A program made the translations under genes and the position numbers. The notes under the pieces were generated by a model, which searched no databases, was not told the DNA's origin, and saw only the letters and a program-made list of their open reading frames with translations. From Candidatus Terraquivivens yellowstonensis (lineage in GTDB: Archaea; Thermoproteota; Nitrososphaeria_A; Caldarchaeales; Wolframiiraptoraceae), in the NCBI GenBank assembly GCA_023539445.1, contig JAKCEW010000002.1, positions 62,001 through 126,000 on the forward strand: 64,000 nucleotides of DNA. Reading direction: 5' to 3'. Shown in pieces: positions 16,965 through 25,394 of the stretch. Numbering within the stretch: the stretch's first letter is position 1; each line of letters opens with the position of its first letter.

Positions 16965-17546
16965 TTGTTCATGTTATTTGAGATTGAGGAGGCAATAGGT
17001 ATTCCTCCAAAAGAATTTCACAAACCGTTGAAAGAAGTCGCTATGCAGCAATTGAAGAACGTATACGAAGGCATAATAGACGAGGAGCTTGGATACGTCA
17101 TAGCTATAGTTGACGTTGATGTTGAACCGATTGGCTACCTCCTGCCCCGAGATGGTTCAACGTATCATAAATACAGGCTAAAGCTTCTTACATATCTGCC
17201 TAAGGTCCAAGAAGTCGTTGAGGGGGAAATAGTTGAGCTTACGGATTTTGGTGCTTTCGTAAGGATAGGGCCGGTGGACGCCTTACTGCATATATCTCAA
17301 ATAATGGACGATTACTTAGATTACGATGAAAAACACTCCATACTAACTGGAAAGAAAACTGGAAAAAAGCTGGTCGTGGGAGATAGCGTTAGGGCTAGAA
17401 TAGTCGCAGTTTCCTTAACGAGTGGCGCTTCAGGCAAAATAGGTATAACAACTAGGCAGCCGTTTTTGGGTAAGATTGAATGGATAAAAGAAGAAACAAA
17501 AAAGTTAAAGGGGTCTGAGAGTAAAGTTGAAACAAGCGTCAGTTAA
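16965..17546 (+). CDS. rpoE: RNA polymerase subunit E' (Rpo7)
   Basis: 193 residues. Rpo7 forms the stalk with Rpo4 and binds nascent RNA. The N-terminal RNP-like tip domain contains the YEGIIDEELGYVIAIVDV segment; from about residue 85 an S1/OB domain follows (EGEIVELTDFGAFVRIGPVD, then LLHISQI). TTG 16965 stands eight bases after GGTG; ATG 16971 is an alternative. The end overlaps spt4 by 20 bases. Confidence 0.95.
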   Translation: MFMLFEIEEAIGIPPKEFHKPLKEVAMQQLKNVYEGIIDEELGYVIAIVDVDVEPIGYLLPRDGSTYHKYRLKLLTYLPKVQEVVEGEIVELTDFGAFVRIGPVDALLHISQIMDDYLDYDEKHSILTGKKTGKKLVVGDSVRARIVAVSLTSGASGKIGITTRQPFLGKIEWIKEETKKLKGSESKVETSVS

Positions 17547-17727
17547 GGAAAGAGTATGTAGGAACTGTAAAAGAATAGTGGTTGGTGATACATGCGATTT
17601 ATGCGGATCTACAAATCTCGCTTCGACATACCAAGGTCTTCTAATAATCATAAAACCGGAGCTCTCAGAAATAGCAGCGCTCCTAAATATTAAGAAAGAA
17701 GGCTACTATGCAGTTAAAGTCAAGTGA
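17527..17727 (+). CDS. spt4: Transcription elongation factor Spt4
   Basis: 66 residues from TTG 17527, starting inside rpoE. The zinc site is C11, C14, C23, C26 (CRNC and CDLC), followed by LIIIKPELSEIAALLNI, the surface that binds the NGN domain of Spt5. Sometimes annotated as RNA polymerase subunit E''. Its partner Spt5 is not in the window. Confidence 0.95.
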   Translation: MKQASVKERVCRNCKRIVVGDTCDLCGSTNLASTYQGLLIIIKPELSEIAALLNIKKEGYYAVKVK

Positions 17728-17763
17728 GGTTATAAAACATCAAGTCCTAGCATCCACGTTTCA

Positions 17764-18675
17764 ATGGTGTCTAACACAAAGAAGCACGCAAGGATGTCTG
17801 CCTTGCGACGTACTTCTTTGAGAGAATTCCTAAAATCAAGGCTCACAAACATTGATCCAAGTACGCTTCCAAAAAAAGCGAAGATTATAGGACATGTAGC
17901 ACTCGTAAGATTTCAGGATGAAGGAATAGATCCGAAGGAGTTGGGTAAAGCTATTGTCGAATTCTACCCAACGGTAAGGACAGTTTTAAGGTTACGAGGC
18001 ATCACTGGCAAGCTAAGACAGCCGATTGTAGAATTTATGTACGGTGATCCAAATACCGAGACAATTTACAAAGAATACGGATACAAGTTTATGCTTGATG
18101 TATCGAAGTTAATGCTATGTTTAGGAAATAGTTACGAGCGTCTTAGGACAGCAAAATCCGTTAGGTCCGGAGAGGTGGTAGTTGATATGTTCGCTGGCAT
18201 AGGTCAGTTTTCAATACCATGTGCTGTGATTTCAAGACCTTCTAAAGTTTACGCCATAGAGATTAACGAAGAGGCTTACAGGTATCTTAAAATAAACACA
18301 GTGCTTAACAACGTCGAGTCCATAGTGGAACCTATGCTTGGTGACTGTAAGGAATTGACCCCAACACTTGGCCGTATAGCGGATAGGATTATAATGGGTT
18401 TTTTCGGGGGAACAATAGAAGCCCTACCAGCCGCTCTGAAAGTAGTTAAACCTGAAGGTACTGTGATTCATTTTCATGAACTTGTGAGGAGGGGGGATGG
18501 GAAAGATGAGCTGTGGAAGGAGATAAGTGAGCTGTGTCTGCGTCTAGGTTATACAAGCACACTAATAGGTTTAAGAATTGTAAAGTCTTACTCTGCGACA
18601 AGGGAACACGTGGTTATAGATTTCAAAGTGAGGCCGTGTATTGATTTATCGACAATACCTTCTAACGCTACGTAA
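17764..18675 (+). CDS. taw2: Trm5/Taw2-family tRNA wybutosine enzyme, probably Taw2
   Basis: 303 residues. Class I SAM-binding fold with VVDMFAGIGQFSIP (motif I) and VYAIEINEEAYRYLKIN. Where Trm5 methyltransferases have an NLP motif, this protein has IIMGFFGGTIEALPAA, as in TYW2/Taw2, which transfers the 3-amino-3-carboxypropyl group of SAM in wyosine synthesis at G37 of tRNA-Phe. The Trm5-like N-terminal half contains VRTVLRLRGITGKLRQP. Trm5 is the main alternative; the MGFFGGT motif tips the call. MarC follows. Confidence 0.75.
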   Translation: MVSNTKKHARMSALRRTSLREFLKSRLTNIDPSTLPKKAKIIGHVALVRFQDEGIDPKELGKAIVEFYPTVRTVLRLRGITGKLRQPIVEFMYGDPNTETIYKEYGYKFMLDVSKLMLCLGNSYERLRTAKSVRSGEVVVDMFAGIGQFSIPCAVISRPSKVYAIEINEEAYRYLKINTVLNNVESIVEPMLGDCKELTPTLGRIADRIIMGFFGGTIEALPAALKVVKPEGTVIHFHELVRRGDGKDELWKEISELCLRLGYTSTLIGLRIVKSYSATREHVVIDFKVRPCIDLSTIPSNAT

Positions 18676-18707
18676 AACTTTAATTGAGAATTGATAGGTG
18701 CTTATGT

Positions 18708-19295
18708 ATGGAAATAGCAATCGAGGAACTTGCAAAATCCATTGTCGCGCTCTTTATCATAGTTGATCCTATCGGAAACGTACCAATATTCATGGGTCTA
18801 ACCAGCAATATGAGTCGGGAGGAAAGACGTAAAACATTCGAGACGGCTATAATCATCTCCTTCGTTCTGCTTAATATCTTCGCATTGGCTGGTCAAAGCA
18901 TCCTCTCAATATTTAATATATCCATCCACAGTTTCAAGATAGCGGGAGGTCTTCTATTGTTAATAATCTCAATGAAAATACTCCTTCATGGTATGTGGGA
19001 GGAAAAGTACCTGTCGAGCAGAAGCATAGGCGTCGTGCCTATTGCATTCCCTTTGCTGGTTGGACCTGGTGCTATAACTCTAACGATAGTTAACATTCAG
19101 ACGGCTGGCGTTCTTATAACCGTGATATCTGTTATAGTTGTGTTACTCATAACTTGGCTGATACTCAGGGCTATAGAACCTATAAATAGCTTCTTAGGCG
19201 AGACGGGGTCTGTCGTTATTTCAAGGTTGATGGCAGTCTTTATAGCGGCAATAGCGATCGAGTTCATCGCAAGCGGGATTAGATTTATGCTCTAG
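18708..19295 (+). CDS. MarC-family integral membrane protein
   Basis: 195 residues from ATG 18708, after GGTG at 18697; TTG 18684 would add eight residues. Six hydrophobic helices are evident, with the family signatures FIIVDPIGNVPIF at the N terminus, FKIAGGLLLLIISMKIL in the middle and PLLVGPGAITL opening the second half. The transport role of MarC proteins is not established, and the old link to antibiotic resistance has not held up. Confidence 0.9.
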   Translation: MEIAIEELAKSIVALFIIVDPIGNVPIFMGLTSNMSREERRKTFETAIIISFVLLNIFALAGQSILSIFNISIHSFKIAGGLLLLIISMKILLHGMWEEKYLSSRSIGVVPIAFPLLVGPGAITLTIVNIQTAGVLITVISVIVVLLITWLILRAIEPINSFLGETGSVVISRLMAVFIAAIAIEFIASGIRFML

Positions 19296-19346
19296 AAAAA
19301 AGATGTTGTGCCTATAACTTGATTAGTAACCTTAAAGTAAAATTAG

Positions 19347-20468
19347 TTGAGCGCACCCATGAGGCGCCTATTCACAACACCAATATGGCAGAACCGAGAG
19401 GTTAGGGAAAGGCTTAAGTGGTACTATGGCGTTATGAGCGATTTGAAGCCCGCAAAGTTTCTTATCGCAAAAAGGATACCTTGCGAAATAAACATAGAGC
19501 ATAGTTCAGATGAAAGGCTTTGGGAAGAGCATGAAAGGCTCAGCAAAACCTTTAACGAAATATTGAACGAGATAAAGAATGATAGGATGTTATTTGATGA
19601 ATTAAAGCCGGTGACTGTAAGTTACATCGACCTGAAGGTCGAGATTGCCAAGAGGATACTAAAAAGTTGCCATTTCTGCGAGTGGAAGTGTAAAGTGAAT
19701 AGATACGAGAGCAAAAAGCTCGGTGCCTGTAGGGTCGATAGTAAATCCAGGGTCTCCACATGGTTCCACCATTTTGGGGAAGAGCCGCCTTTAGTAGGCT
19801 ATGGTGGCTCGGGAACTATATTCTTCGCAGGCTGCACCTTTAAGTGCGTCTTTTGTCAGAATTGGGACATATCACAAGACCCATTTAACGGTGTAGAGGT
19901 TGATGGGAAAAAATTGGCTCTTATAATGAGGGAACTGAGAAACACTGGTGCTTTAAATATAAACTTCGTAGGTGGCGAGCCTACACCAAATCTTCACACA
20001 ATACTTGAAGGTATGAAACATCTTGGGACAAACGTGCCGATGCTCTGGAACAGTAACATGTATATGTCTTTAGAAAGCATGGCGCTCCTAGTTGATGTCA
20101 TAGATATATGGTTACCGGACTTCAAATATGGAAACGATAACTGTGCAATTAGGCTATCAAAAATTCCGCGTTACTTCGAAGTCGTATCAAGGAACCATAA
20201 AATAGCGCATGATTATGGTGACATGATAATCAGACACCTTGTATTGCCGAACCATCTGGATTGTTGCACTAAACCTGTACTAAAGTGGATATCCGAAAAT
20301 TGTCCTAGGGCCCTAGTAAATATAATGGAGCAGTATAGGCCTGAGTACATAGTCGCCGAGAGATACGAGGAGTATCCAGATATAGCACGTAGGCCAACAC
20401 ATCAGGAGATGGAGGAAGCATACGCATTTGCCGATTCTTTGAACATCGTCTACAAACCTGTATCTTGA
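19347..20468 (+). CDS. Radical SAM protein, PflX type (COG1313)
   Basis: 373 residues from TTG 19347 (ATG 19359 possible). The radical SAM cluster is CTFKCVFCQNW near residue 165, the CxxxCxxC form with CQNW typical of PflA relatives. An upstream Cys set (CHFCEWKCKVNR and GACRV) may bind a second metal. HHFGEEPPLVGYGGSGTIFF and IWLPDFKYGND match the PflX subgroup, whose substrate is unknown. No glycyl radical enzyme is nearby. The gene ends four bases from the stop of a second, convergent radical SAM gene. Confidence 0.88.
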   Translation: MSAPMRRLFTTPIWQNREVRERLKWYYGVMSDLKPAKFLIAKRIPCEINIEHSSDERLWEEHERLSKTFNEILNEIKNDRMLFDELKPVTVSYIDLKVEIAKRILKSCHFCEWKCKVNRYESKKLGACRVDSKSRVSTWFHHFGEEPPLVGYGGSGTIFFAGCTFKCVFCQNWDISQDPFNGVEVDGKKLALIMRELRNTGALNINFVGGEPTPNLHTILEGMKHLGTNVPMLWNSNMYMSLESMALLVDVIDIWLPDFKYGNDNCAIRLSKIPRYFEVVSRNHKIAHDYGDMIIRHLVLPNHLDCCTKPVLKWISENCPRALVNIMEQYRPEYIVAERYEEYPDIARRPTHQEMEEAYAFADSLNIVYKPVS

Positions 20469-20472
20469 ATGG

Positions 20473-21588
20473 CTAGGGCGGTGCTACGCTGAGAAGATGC
20501 GCGTTCCCTAGATTGACGTTTTTTAGATGCTTCTTTGCGGCCGCGACACATTTTCTTACTTGGGAGATTGGGGTTATCGTTAGATCACGCATCATATACT
20601 CTGGGTGAAAGATTAACAGGCTGTATGGTATGTTTTCATCATGTTCTGATATGAACTTAGCAATGTTCTCCACTTCGTTTTCATCAACATAGCCAGGAAC
20701 TAAGAGTGTGGTAGCTGTAAGTACTGGTAACTCTTTCCTTTCTTTATAAAACTCGTTAAACAGCATACTAAAGTTTTTGTAAGCCCTATCGTTTTTAACT
20801 CCGCTTAGTGCCAAGCTAAGTGTAGGGTCAAATGCCTTCAGGTCAAACTTTATGTTTCCGCCGCTAATGAATGCCACCTCACCACATCTTTTAACTAAGT
20901 GTTCATTACCACAACCATTCCACTCGAAGCATATTCTCATAACCCTCCCTTCCTTTATTGATTCCAAAACTTTCCGCGAAGCATTTATTGCAAACGGTAA
21001 GTGCGGTTCTGGAGAACCTCCGAAGAAGCACCAGCATGTTATCTTATCGTTTTTCAACGTGACGCTGAGTAGTTCTTCTACAGTGACTTGTGAGGAAGTG
21101 CTTATCTCTTTATGACTCCAGTTTTGACAAAATAGACAATCGAAGTTGCATCCGTAGAAGAATATCGCCAAGTTGTAGTATCCATACTCAGGACCGCTTT
21201 TGCATGCATACTTTGGATATCCAGAACCTGTACCAGCAGGACAGAACCAGGCGGAGCAACAGTTTGTTACGTGCGGGTCGAGGTAGTAATGTAATGGTGC
21301 TTTTTTAGGTGTGGAGAGTGAAACAAGCCTCCCTCCCACATTACGCCTAATGCCGCAGAAACCCTGTTCACCATCCTCCAACGTACACTCATTAGCACAT
21401 ATTGTGCATTTTAACCCTCTGCCCTTAGGTGGCTTTGGGGGCAAGTTGTATACCGTTCTTGCACTAGCATGTTTCTGCATTATGATTGGTACGACTTCAT
21501 CCGGTTTACTCCTTATGCATTCAATACATACACCAATACTGTTCGATATCGTGTTCGAGATGTTGCCACAAAGTAGACATTTTGCCAT
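20473..21588 (-). CDS. Radical SAM protein, PflA/AmmeMemoRadiSam-like
   Basis: 371 residues. It starts with a zinc ribbon (CLLC and CIEC, residues 4-25), then a CTICANECTLEDG...GFCGIRR Cys set as in AmmeMemoRadiSam-type enzymes. An insert rich in Cys follows (NCCSAWFCPAGTGSGYPKY), and then the radical SAM motif GCNFDCLFCQNW near residue 148. The rest is the partial TIM barrel (CFFGGSPEPHLPF, KFDLKAFDP). The substrate is unknown. A MEMO1 gene is elsewhere in the window, but no AMMECR1. The protein is distinct from the convergent PflX-type neighbour. Confidence 0.85.
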   Translation of the reverse strand: MAKCLLCGNISNTISNSIGVCIECIRSKPDEVVPIIMQKHASARTVYNLPPKPPKGRGLKCTICANECTLEDGEQGFCGIRRNVGGRLVSLSTPKKAPLHYYLDPHVTNCCSAWFCPAGTGSGYPKYACKSGPEYGYYNLAIFFYGCNFDCLFCQNWSHKEISTSSQVTVEELLSVTLKNDKITCWCFFGGSPEPHLPFAINASRKVLESIKEGRVMRICFEWNGCGNEHLVKRCGEVAFISGGNIKFDLKAFDPTLSLALSGVKNDRAYKNFSMLFNEFYKERKELPVLTATTLLVPGYVDENEVENIAKFISEHDENIPYSLLIFHPEYMMRDLTITPISQVRKCVAAAKKHLKNVNLGNAHLLSVAPP

Positions 21589-21675
21589 ACTCAGCTCTTA
21601 GAAGTATTGCGTAACCTTTAACTTTTAACCCCAAAAAGCGCGAACTTAGAACTCGAGGTTGTTATTAACTATTCG

Positions 21676-21706
21676 GTAATCAAAGGTTTTTTAGTCGTTT
21701 GATTAC
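21676..21706. promoter_or_regulatory. 9-bp inverted repeat, possible operator
   Basis: GTAATCAAA at 21676-21684 and its exact reverse complement TTTGATTAC at 21698-21706, separated by 13 bases. It lies in the divergent gap between the radical SAM gene (start 21588) and the MFS gene. Half-sites centred two helical turns apart (22 bases) would suit a dimeric regulator, but no regulator gene is adjacent. A transcript hairpin is the other reading. Confidence 0.4.
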
Positions 21707-21735
21707 GACTTCTTCAGATAAAATAAGCGTGGGGG

Positions 21736-23202
21736 CTGAGCGTAACGAATGATGATGACAAGAAGAGGATACTGAATATCATATCTGTAACAACTATAGC
21801 ATCTTTTATGACTGGGTTGAACGCTAGGCTGGCGGCAGTAGGCTTTCCAGTAATCGTTCATGAATTAAACTGCGGTATCGACAATGTCGTTTGGATAATA
21901 CAGGGTTTCATGGTAGGGTCGACGATAATCCAGTTAATCGTTGGAGGTTTAGCAGATGTTTATGGTAGAGTCAGGCTCTTCAATATTGGTCTAATAGTTT
22001 TTTCATTAGGTGGTCTTGGCTCTGGTTTAGCTACCGATGCGTTACTCTTAACAATCTTCAGAATAGTCCAAGGTATAGGCGCAGCATTCTTAATGACTTT
22101 GAGTATAACAATACTGACGGATAACATTCCTAAGAACATGCTGGGAACGTGGCTCGGAATAAACCAGATTGCTTGGAGAGCTGGTGCGATCATAGGTTTG
22201 ACGTTTAGTGGCATAATCATAGATTACTTGGGGTGGAGATGGATATATCTGATAAACTTCCCGATAGGGATTATATCTTATTTGTGGAGCTTGAAGAGTT
22301 TAAAGGAAACATACAGACCAACCAGCAATCGTTGTTTAGATTGGACTGGCTTTATACTCTTCACACTCTTCGTGATGTTCTTGGCATCCTCGTTAACCAT
22401 GATGATGAACATTAAAAGTTGGGGATATTTGGTGCCCATTTTCTTCCTACTTTCTGCCGTGTCGCTAATATTTTTCATAATTCATGAGAGCAAAAGCGGG
22501 TGTAGGGCTCTTGACTTATCGATTTTTAAAATACAGCAATTTTCGAGCGGAATAACTGCTCAATTTTTGTACGCAATAGGCTTCGGATCTTTTATAACGT
22601 TGTTAGTAGTATTTATCGAGGTTGTAAGGGGTTACTCTGCCTCGTTAACTGGTATCTTATTAACACCATTCGAGTTATCATTTTTAATTTTTGGTGTTGT
22701 GGGTGGAAGGTTGTCAGATAGCTTTGGTTTTGCTCCAGTAGCAACCACGGGACTTTTAATGGCTTCCTCGTCACTTTATATGCTCTCAAGAGTAGGGATG
22801 AATGTAAGCTTAGAACATTTAACGATGTACGTTTTCCTTTTTGGTATGGGTGCAGGTCTTTTCATTGCTCCAAATACGAGCGCTATAATGACTTCAATCC
22901 CTCCCGAGAAAAGGGGCGTAGCATCTGCTATTAGGACGCTTTCTTTTAATATTGGTTTTCTTGTCAGCTTAAACATTGCCATGTTGTCATTGGTAAGTTC
23001 CACATCCTATGAAATTGCAACAAAGTTAATAATATCGGAGGGACATGTGGAAAATTTGAGCGGTGTACCTTTGGAAAAAGTTTACATGGGGATATCGAAC
23101 TCTTTTTTGATAATGGCGATAATTATGATCGTTGCTTTGTTGCTATCCGTCTATCAGCTAAAAATCAAGTATCTGAACAAAAATGATGAAGGGTGTGGAT
23201 AA
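21736..23202 (+). CDS. MFS transporter, DHA2-like
   Basis: 488 residues if started at CTG 21736; the first ATG in frame is 21808. Multi-helix exporter with TM1 running through ILNIISVTTIASFMTGLNARLAAVG, so coding must begin before ATG 21808, since that ATG falls in the middle of the helix. The loop motif GGLADVYGRVRLF, the motif C-like IGINQ/GWRWIYLINFPIG region and 12-14 helices fit the DHA2 drug-export type. The frame is closed by TAA at 21724, with no ATG, GTG or TTG between. Either CTG initiates, or a one-base error in the G5 run at 21731 hides a GTG start at 21729. Substrate unknown. Confidence 0.85.
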   Translation: MSVTNDDDKKRILNIISVTTIASFMTGLNARLAAVGFPVIVHELNCGIDNVVWIIQGFMVGSTIIQLIVGGLADVYGRVRLFNIGLIVFSLGGLGSGLATDALLLTIFRIVQGIGAAFLMTLSITILTDNIPKNMLGTWLGINQIAWRAGAIIGLTFSGIIIDYLGWRWIYLINFPIGIISYLWSLKSLKETYRPTSNRCLDWTGFILFTLFVMFLASSLTMMMNIKSWGYLVPIFFLLSAVSLIFFIIHESKSGCRALDLSIFKIQQFSSGITAQFLYAIGFGSFITLLVVFIEVVRGYSASLTGILLTPFELSFLIFGVVGGRLSDSFGFAPVATTGLLMASSSLYMLSRVGMNVSLEHLTMYVFLFGMGAGLFIAPNTSAIMTSIPPEKRGVASAIRTLSFNIGFLVSLNIAMLSLVSSTSYEIATKLIISEGHVENLSGVPLEKVYMGISNSFLIMAIIMIVALLLSVYQLKIKYLNKNDEGCG

Positions 23203-23245
23203 GCCCCAGATATTGTATGTTCAAAAACGCTAAACGATGAAAGAG

Positions 23246-23330
23246 CGCCGGGGGTGGGATTCGAACCCACGAGGCCCGAAAGGGCCACAGGCTCTCAAGG
23301 CCTGCGCCTTATCCGCTAGGCTACCCCGGC
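23246..23330 (-). tRNA. tRNA-Ser (anticodon UGA)
   Basis: On the minus strand the 5' acceptor GCCGGGG (complement of 23324-23330) pairs with CCCCGGC, discriminator G. The D stem is GCCT/AGGC. The anticodon stem CAGGC/GCCTG encloses loop CTTGAGA with anticodon TGA. A long variable arm (GGCCC-TTTC-GGGCC) marks a class II tRNA, and the T arm is GTGGG-TTCGAAT-CCCAC. No intron and no encoded CCA. It lies 23 bases after the cbf5 stop on the same strand. Confidence 0.96.
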
Positions 23331-23353
23331 AATAATTTTTCTAAAATTATAAT

Positions 23354-24405
23354 TTAAATCGAATCATTAAATTTTTTGCTGCCCTTTTTCCAGACGGAAG
23401 GGTAGGTGCCCCTGTTCATAATAACTCTATCGGTATCTACTGCTATCCCCTTAGTGGAGTCTAAGATTTCTTCGGTACTCATCTGTGCCCTACCAAGAGC
23501 AACTAGCTCGCCTTTTAGCGTCATGATTGCTATCTCATCACCGCGTTTTATCCCTTCGTCAAGCTTAGATATGCCGGCTACCGCTAGGTCAGCTCCATGA
23601 CATATTGCATCAACGGCTGAATCCAATACATAGACTTTCGGTAAAAATTTGACAGCAGTCTCTACTGGTTGAACGACCCCCCTCAAAGTACGTTCTTCGC
23701 CATTTTCTTTGTAAAGTTTGACAGCTTCGTACACATCCAATAACGTGACCGAACGTCCCTCATCATAGGGTCCAGCCCTTGTCCTTCTAAGTTCCTGCAT
23801 ATGTGCTCCGCATCCTAAGTACAACCCTACGTCGTAGCAATACTTCCTTATGTAAGTTCCACCAGAGCAAGCTATTCTCAGCAGGACATCCCTACCGCTC
23901 CGCTCGATTATCTCTGCCGAATATATTGTTCTTATCCTAGGCTTTCTCGCGACGGACGACCTTACCGGTGGTATCTGATATATCTGCCCAGTAAAGAGCT
24001 TTATTGCATCAAGGAGTTTTTCGTCCGAAACCTCACCATGTAGCCTCATCAGGCAGATGTACTCTTTCCCAGTTTGCATTATTGCCCTGGCGCATTTTGT
24101 AGAATCTTCTAGAAGTATTGGCAATACACCAGAAACGGCCGGATGTCCCCAGGCTTAAAGCCTCCTAGGGTCCCGCCATGACCAGCCCGCTCGACATCTA
24201 ACAAATCTTTTATTTTCGAAGATACCTCATGACTCGTAGGCCCCCTCGGCTTATCGAGGTTAATGACGCCCAACCTTAAGTACATCCTAAGGGGTCTCTC
24301 ATAGGGATTGTATCCATACTTCGGGTCTGTTTCAGCTTCAAGCCTCACTACTGTTTTTCTTTCATGTTGCCAAGGCGGAACGACCCCCTCAATCATGCTA
24401 TTCAA
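23354..24405 (-). CDS. cbf5: tRNA/rRNA pseudouridine synthase Cbf5, with spliced intron
   Basis: Read as exon 1 24405-24165 and exon 2 24144-23354, giving 343 residues, the normal archaeal length. Cbf5 is the catalytic subunit of H/ACA RNPs. Exon 1 runs to AGHGGTL; splicing out 24145-24164 restores AGHGGTLDPAVSGVLP with the catalytic Asp, and exon 2 continues ILLEDSTKCARA, GTYIRKYCYDVG and a C-terminal PUA domain (AVDAICHGADL to MNRGTYPS). Unspliced, exon 1 runs to a stop just past the junction. Start TTG 24405 overlaps eL14; ATG 24396 is the alternative. The eL14-Cbf5 pair is common in archaea. Confidence 0.93.
24145..24164 (-). other. 20-nt bulge-helix-bulge intron in cbf5
   Basis: Sense strand order: GGCGGGA (outer helix), CCCT (4-bp helix), bulge AG|G, AGGC (inner helix), loop TTTAA, GCCT, GGGG, bulge AC|A, TCCGGCC (outer helix). 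AGGC pairs fully with GCCT, CCCT with GGGG (one U-G), and the outer helix with one G-G mismatch. Both bulges have three bases and are cut after the second. This is the canonical splice motif of the archaeal tRNA endonuclease, and cbf5 introns of this class are known in Crenarchaeota. Only this exact 20-base excision yields the conserved TLDP catalytic loop. Confidence 0.9.
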
Positions 24406-24679
24406 ACTTAACCTTCGCCTCCTCTTTCATGAAATCCACAAGCCCAGATTCTTGTATGGTTTTCAATATTTCTTCATCCGATGCATTCTCCTTTATGTTC
24501 AGTTTATATGGCGTAAAAGCTAGATGTGAAACGTTCACTCTTCTGCGTCTGACACCGGTCAAACTTTTCGGCCCTGTCACCACGACAAAATTTTTATCAA
24601 CGACGCTGACGATCACACATTTTTGTCCGGCCTCCCTGCCCGCCATCTTAAAGCATATCCTTCCAATCTCAGCCTTCAA
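24398..24679 (-). CDS. rpl14e: 50S ribosomal protein L14e (eL14)
   Basis: 93 residues from TTG 24679, after GGTGAG. SH3-like fold with the KOW-type start EIGRICFKMAGREAGQKCVI, then FVVVTGPKSLTGVRRRRVNVSHLAFT, the family core. Present in Crenarchaeota and relatives, reported missing from Thaumarchaeota, which helps place the organism. Immediately upstream of cbf5. Confidence 0.94.
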   Translation of the reverse strand: MKAEIGRICFKMAGREAGQKCVIVSVVDKNFVVVTGPKSLTGVRRRRVNVSHLAFTPYKLNIKENASDEEILKTIQESGLVDFMKEEAKVKFE

Positions 24680-24905
24680 GTTCTCTCACCGATTCCTTCA
24701 CGGTAAATGGCTGAGTTAAATACATTATCGTCTATTGGACTTAGTAAATCTTTATCTTGCAATTTGTGGACAATCCTTCCTTATCAAATATCGAACATCT
24801 TAAACTTGTCGGAAATGGAATTTTTAACAAACTCTTTTTACAATAATTTAATAAGCACAATACGGCCTGTGTAGTCATGATTACTTATAGGGTGGGGCTT
24901 TAGGT

Positions 24906-25394
24906 TTGAAGGTGGTAGCAATTCTTGGACATAAAAAATCCGGGAAGACCAGACTTGCAACGATGTTGATAAGAGCTCTAAGAGAAATGAATTATAAGGT
25001 TGCCAGTGCCAAGCACGTTCACCATGCAGACTTCAGCGTTGACCGTCCAGAGAAAGATAGTTGGAAACATAGAGAGGCCGGGGCGAATACTGTCATAATA
25101 GTGTCTCCTAGAGAGGTCGCGATTATGTTAGTGGAGAAAACCATTGAGACGCTATCAGACTTAGTCAAGCTCGCTGGCGATTCTGATGTTCTGGTCTTAG
25201 AAGGGTTCTACGGAATGCTCAAAGAAAGTGATGACGCTATAAAAATAACCTTGGTAAGAAATGCAGAAGAGTTAAACACTATGAAGGGTGAAATAATGGC
25301 CACGTTTGAGGATCTAAATGAGGAAGGTGTTTATAGGCTTCCAGAGGAGTTCCCCCAACTCTTTAAACTAATCCTAGATAAAATATCTTGCTAA
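24906..25394 (+). CDS. mobB: Molybdopterin-guanine dinucleotide biosynthesis protein B
   Basis: 162 residues from TTG 24906. P-loop GTP-binding accessory protein of molybdenum cofactor maturation: GHKKSGKT at 8-15, ASAKHVHHADFSVDRPEKDSW, REAGANTVIIVSP and VLVLEGFYG. Length is normal for a stand-alone MobB. No other molybdenum cofactor gene is in the window. The upstream gap holds an AT-rich TTTAATAAG element near 24847. Confidence 0.9.
   Translation: MKVVAILGHKKSGKTRLATMLIRALREMNYKVASAKHVHHADFSVDRPEKDSWKHREAGANTVIIVSPREVAIMLVEKTIETLSDLVKLAGDSDVLVLEGFYGMLKESDDAIKITLVRNAEELNTMKGEIMATFEDLNEEGVYRLPEEFPQLFKLILDKISC

Noticed and set aside
23354..24405. cbf5 as a frameshifted pseudogene or sequencing error
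   Set aside because: The break is a 20-base insert rather than a one-base slip, folds as a complete BHB motif, and its exact removal restores the catalytic loop and normal length.
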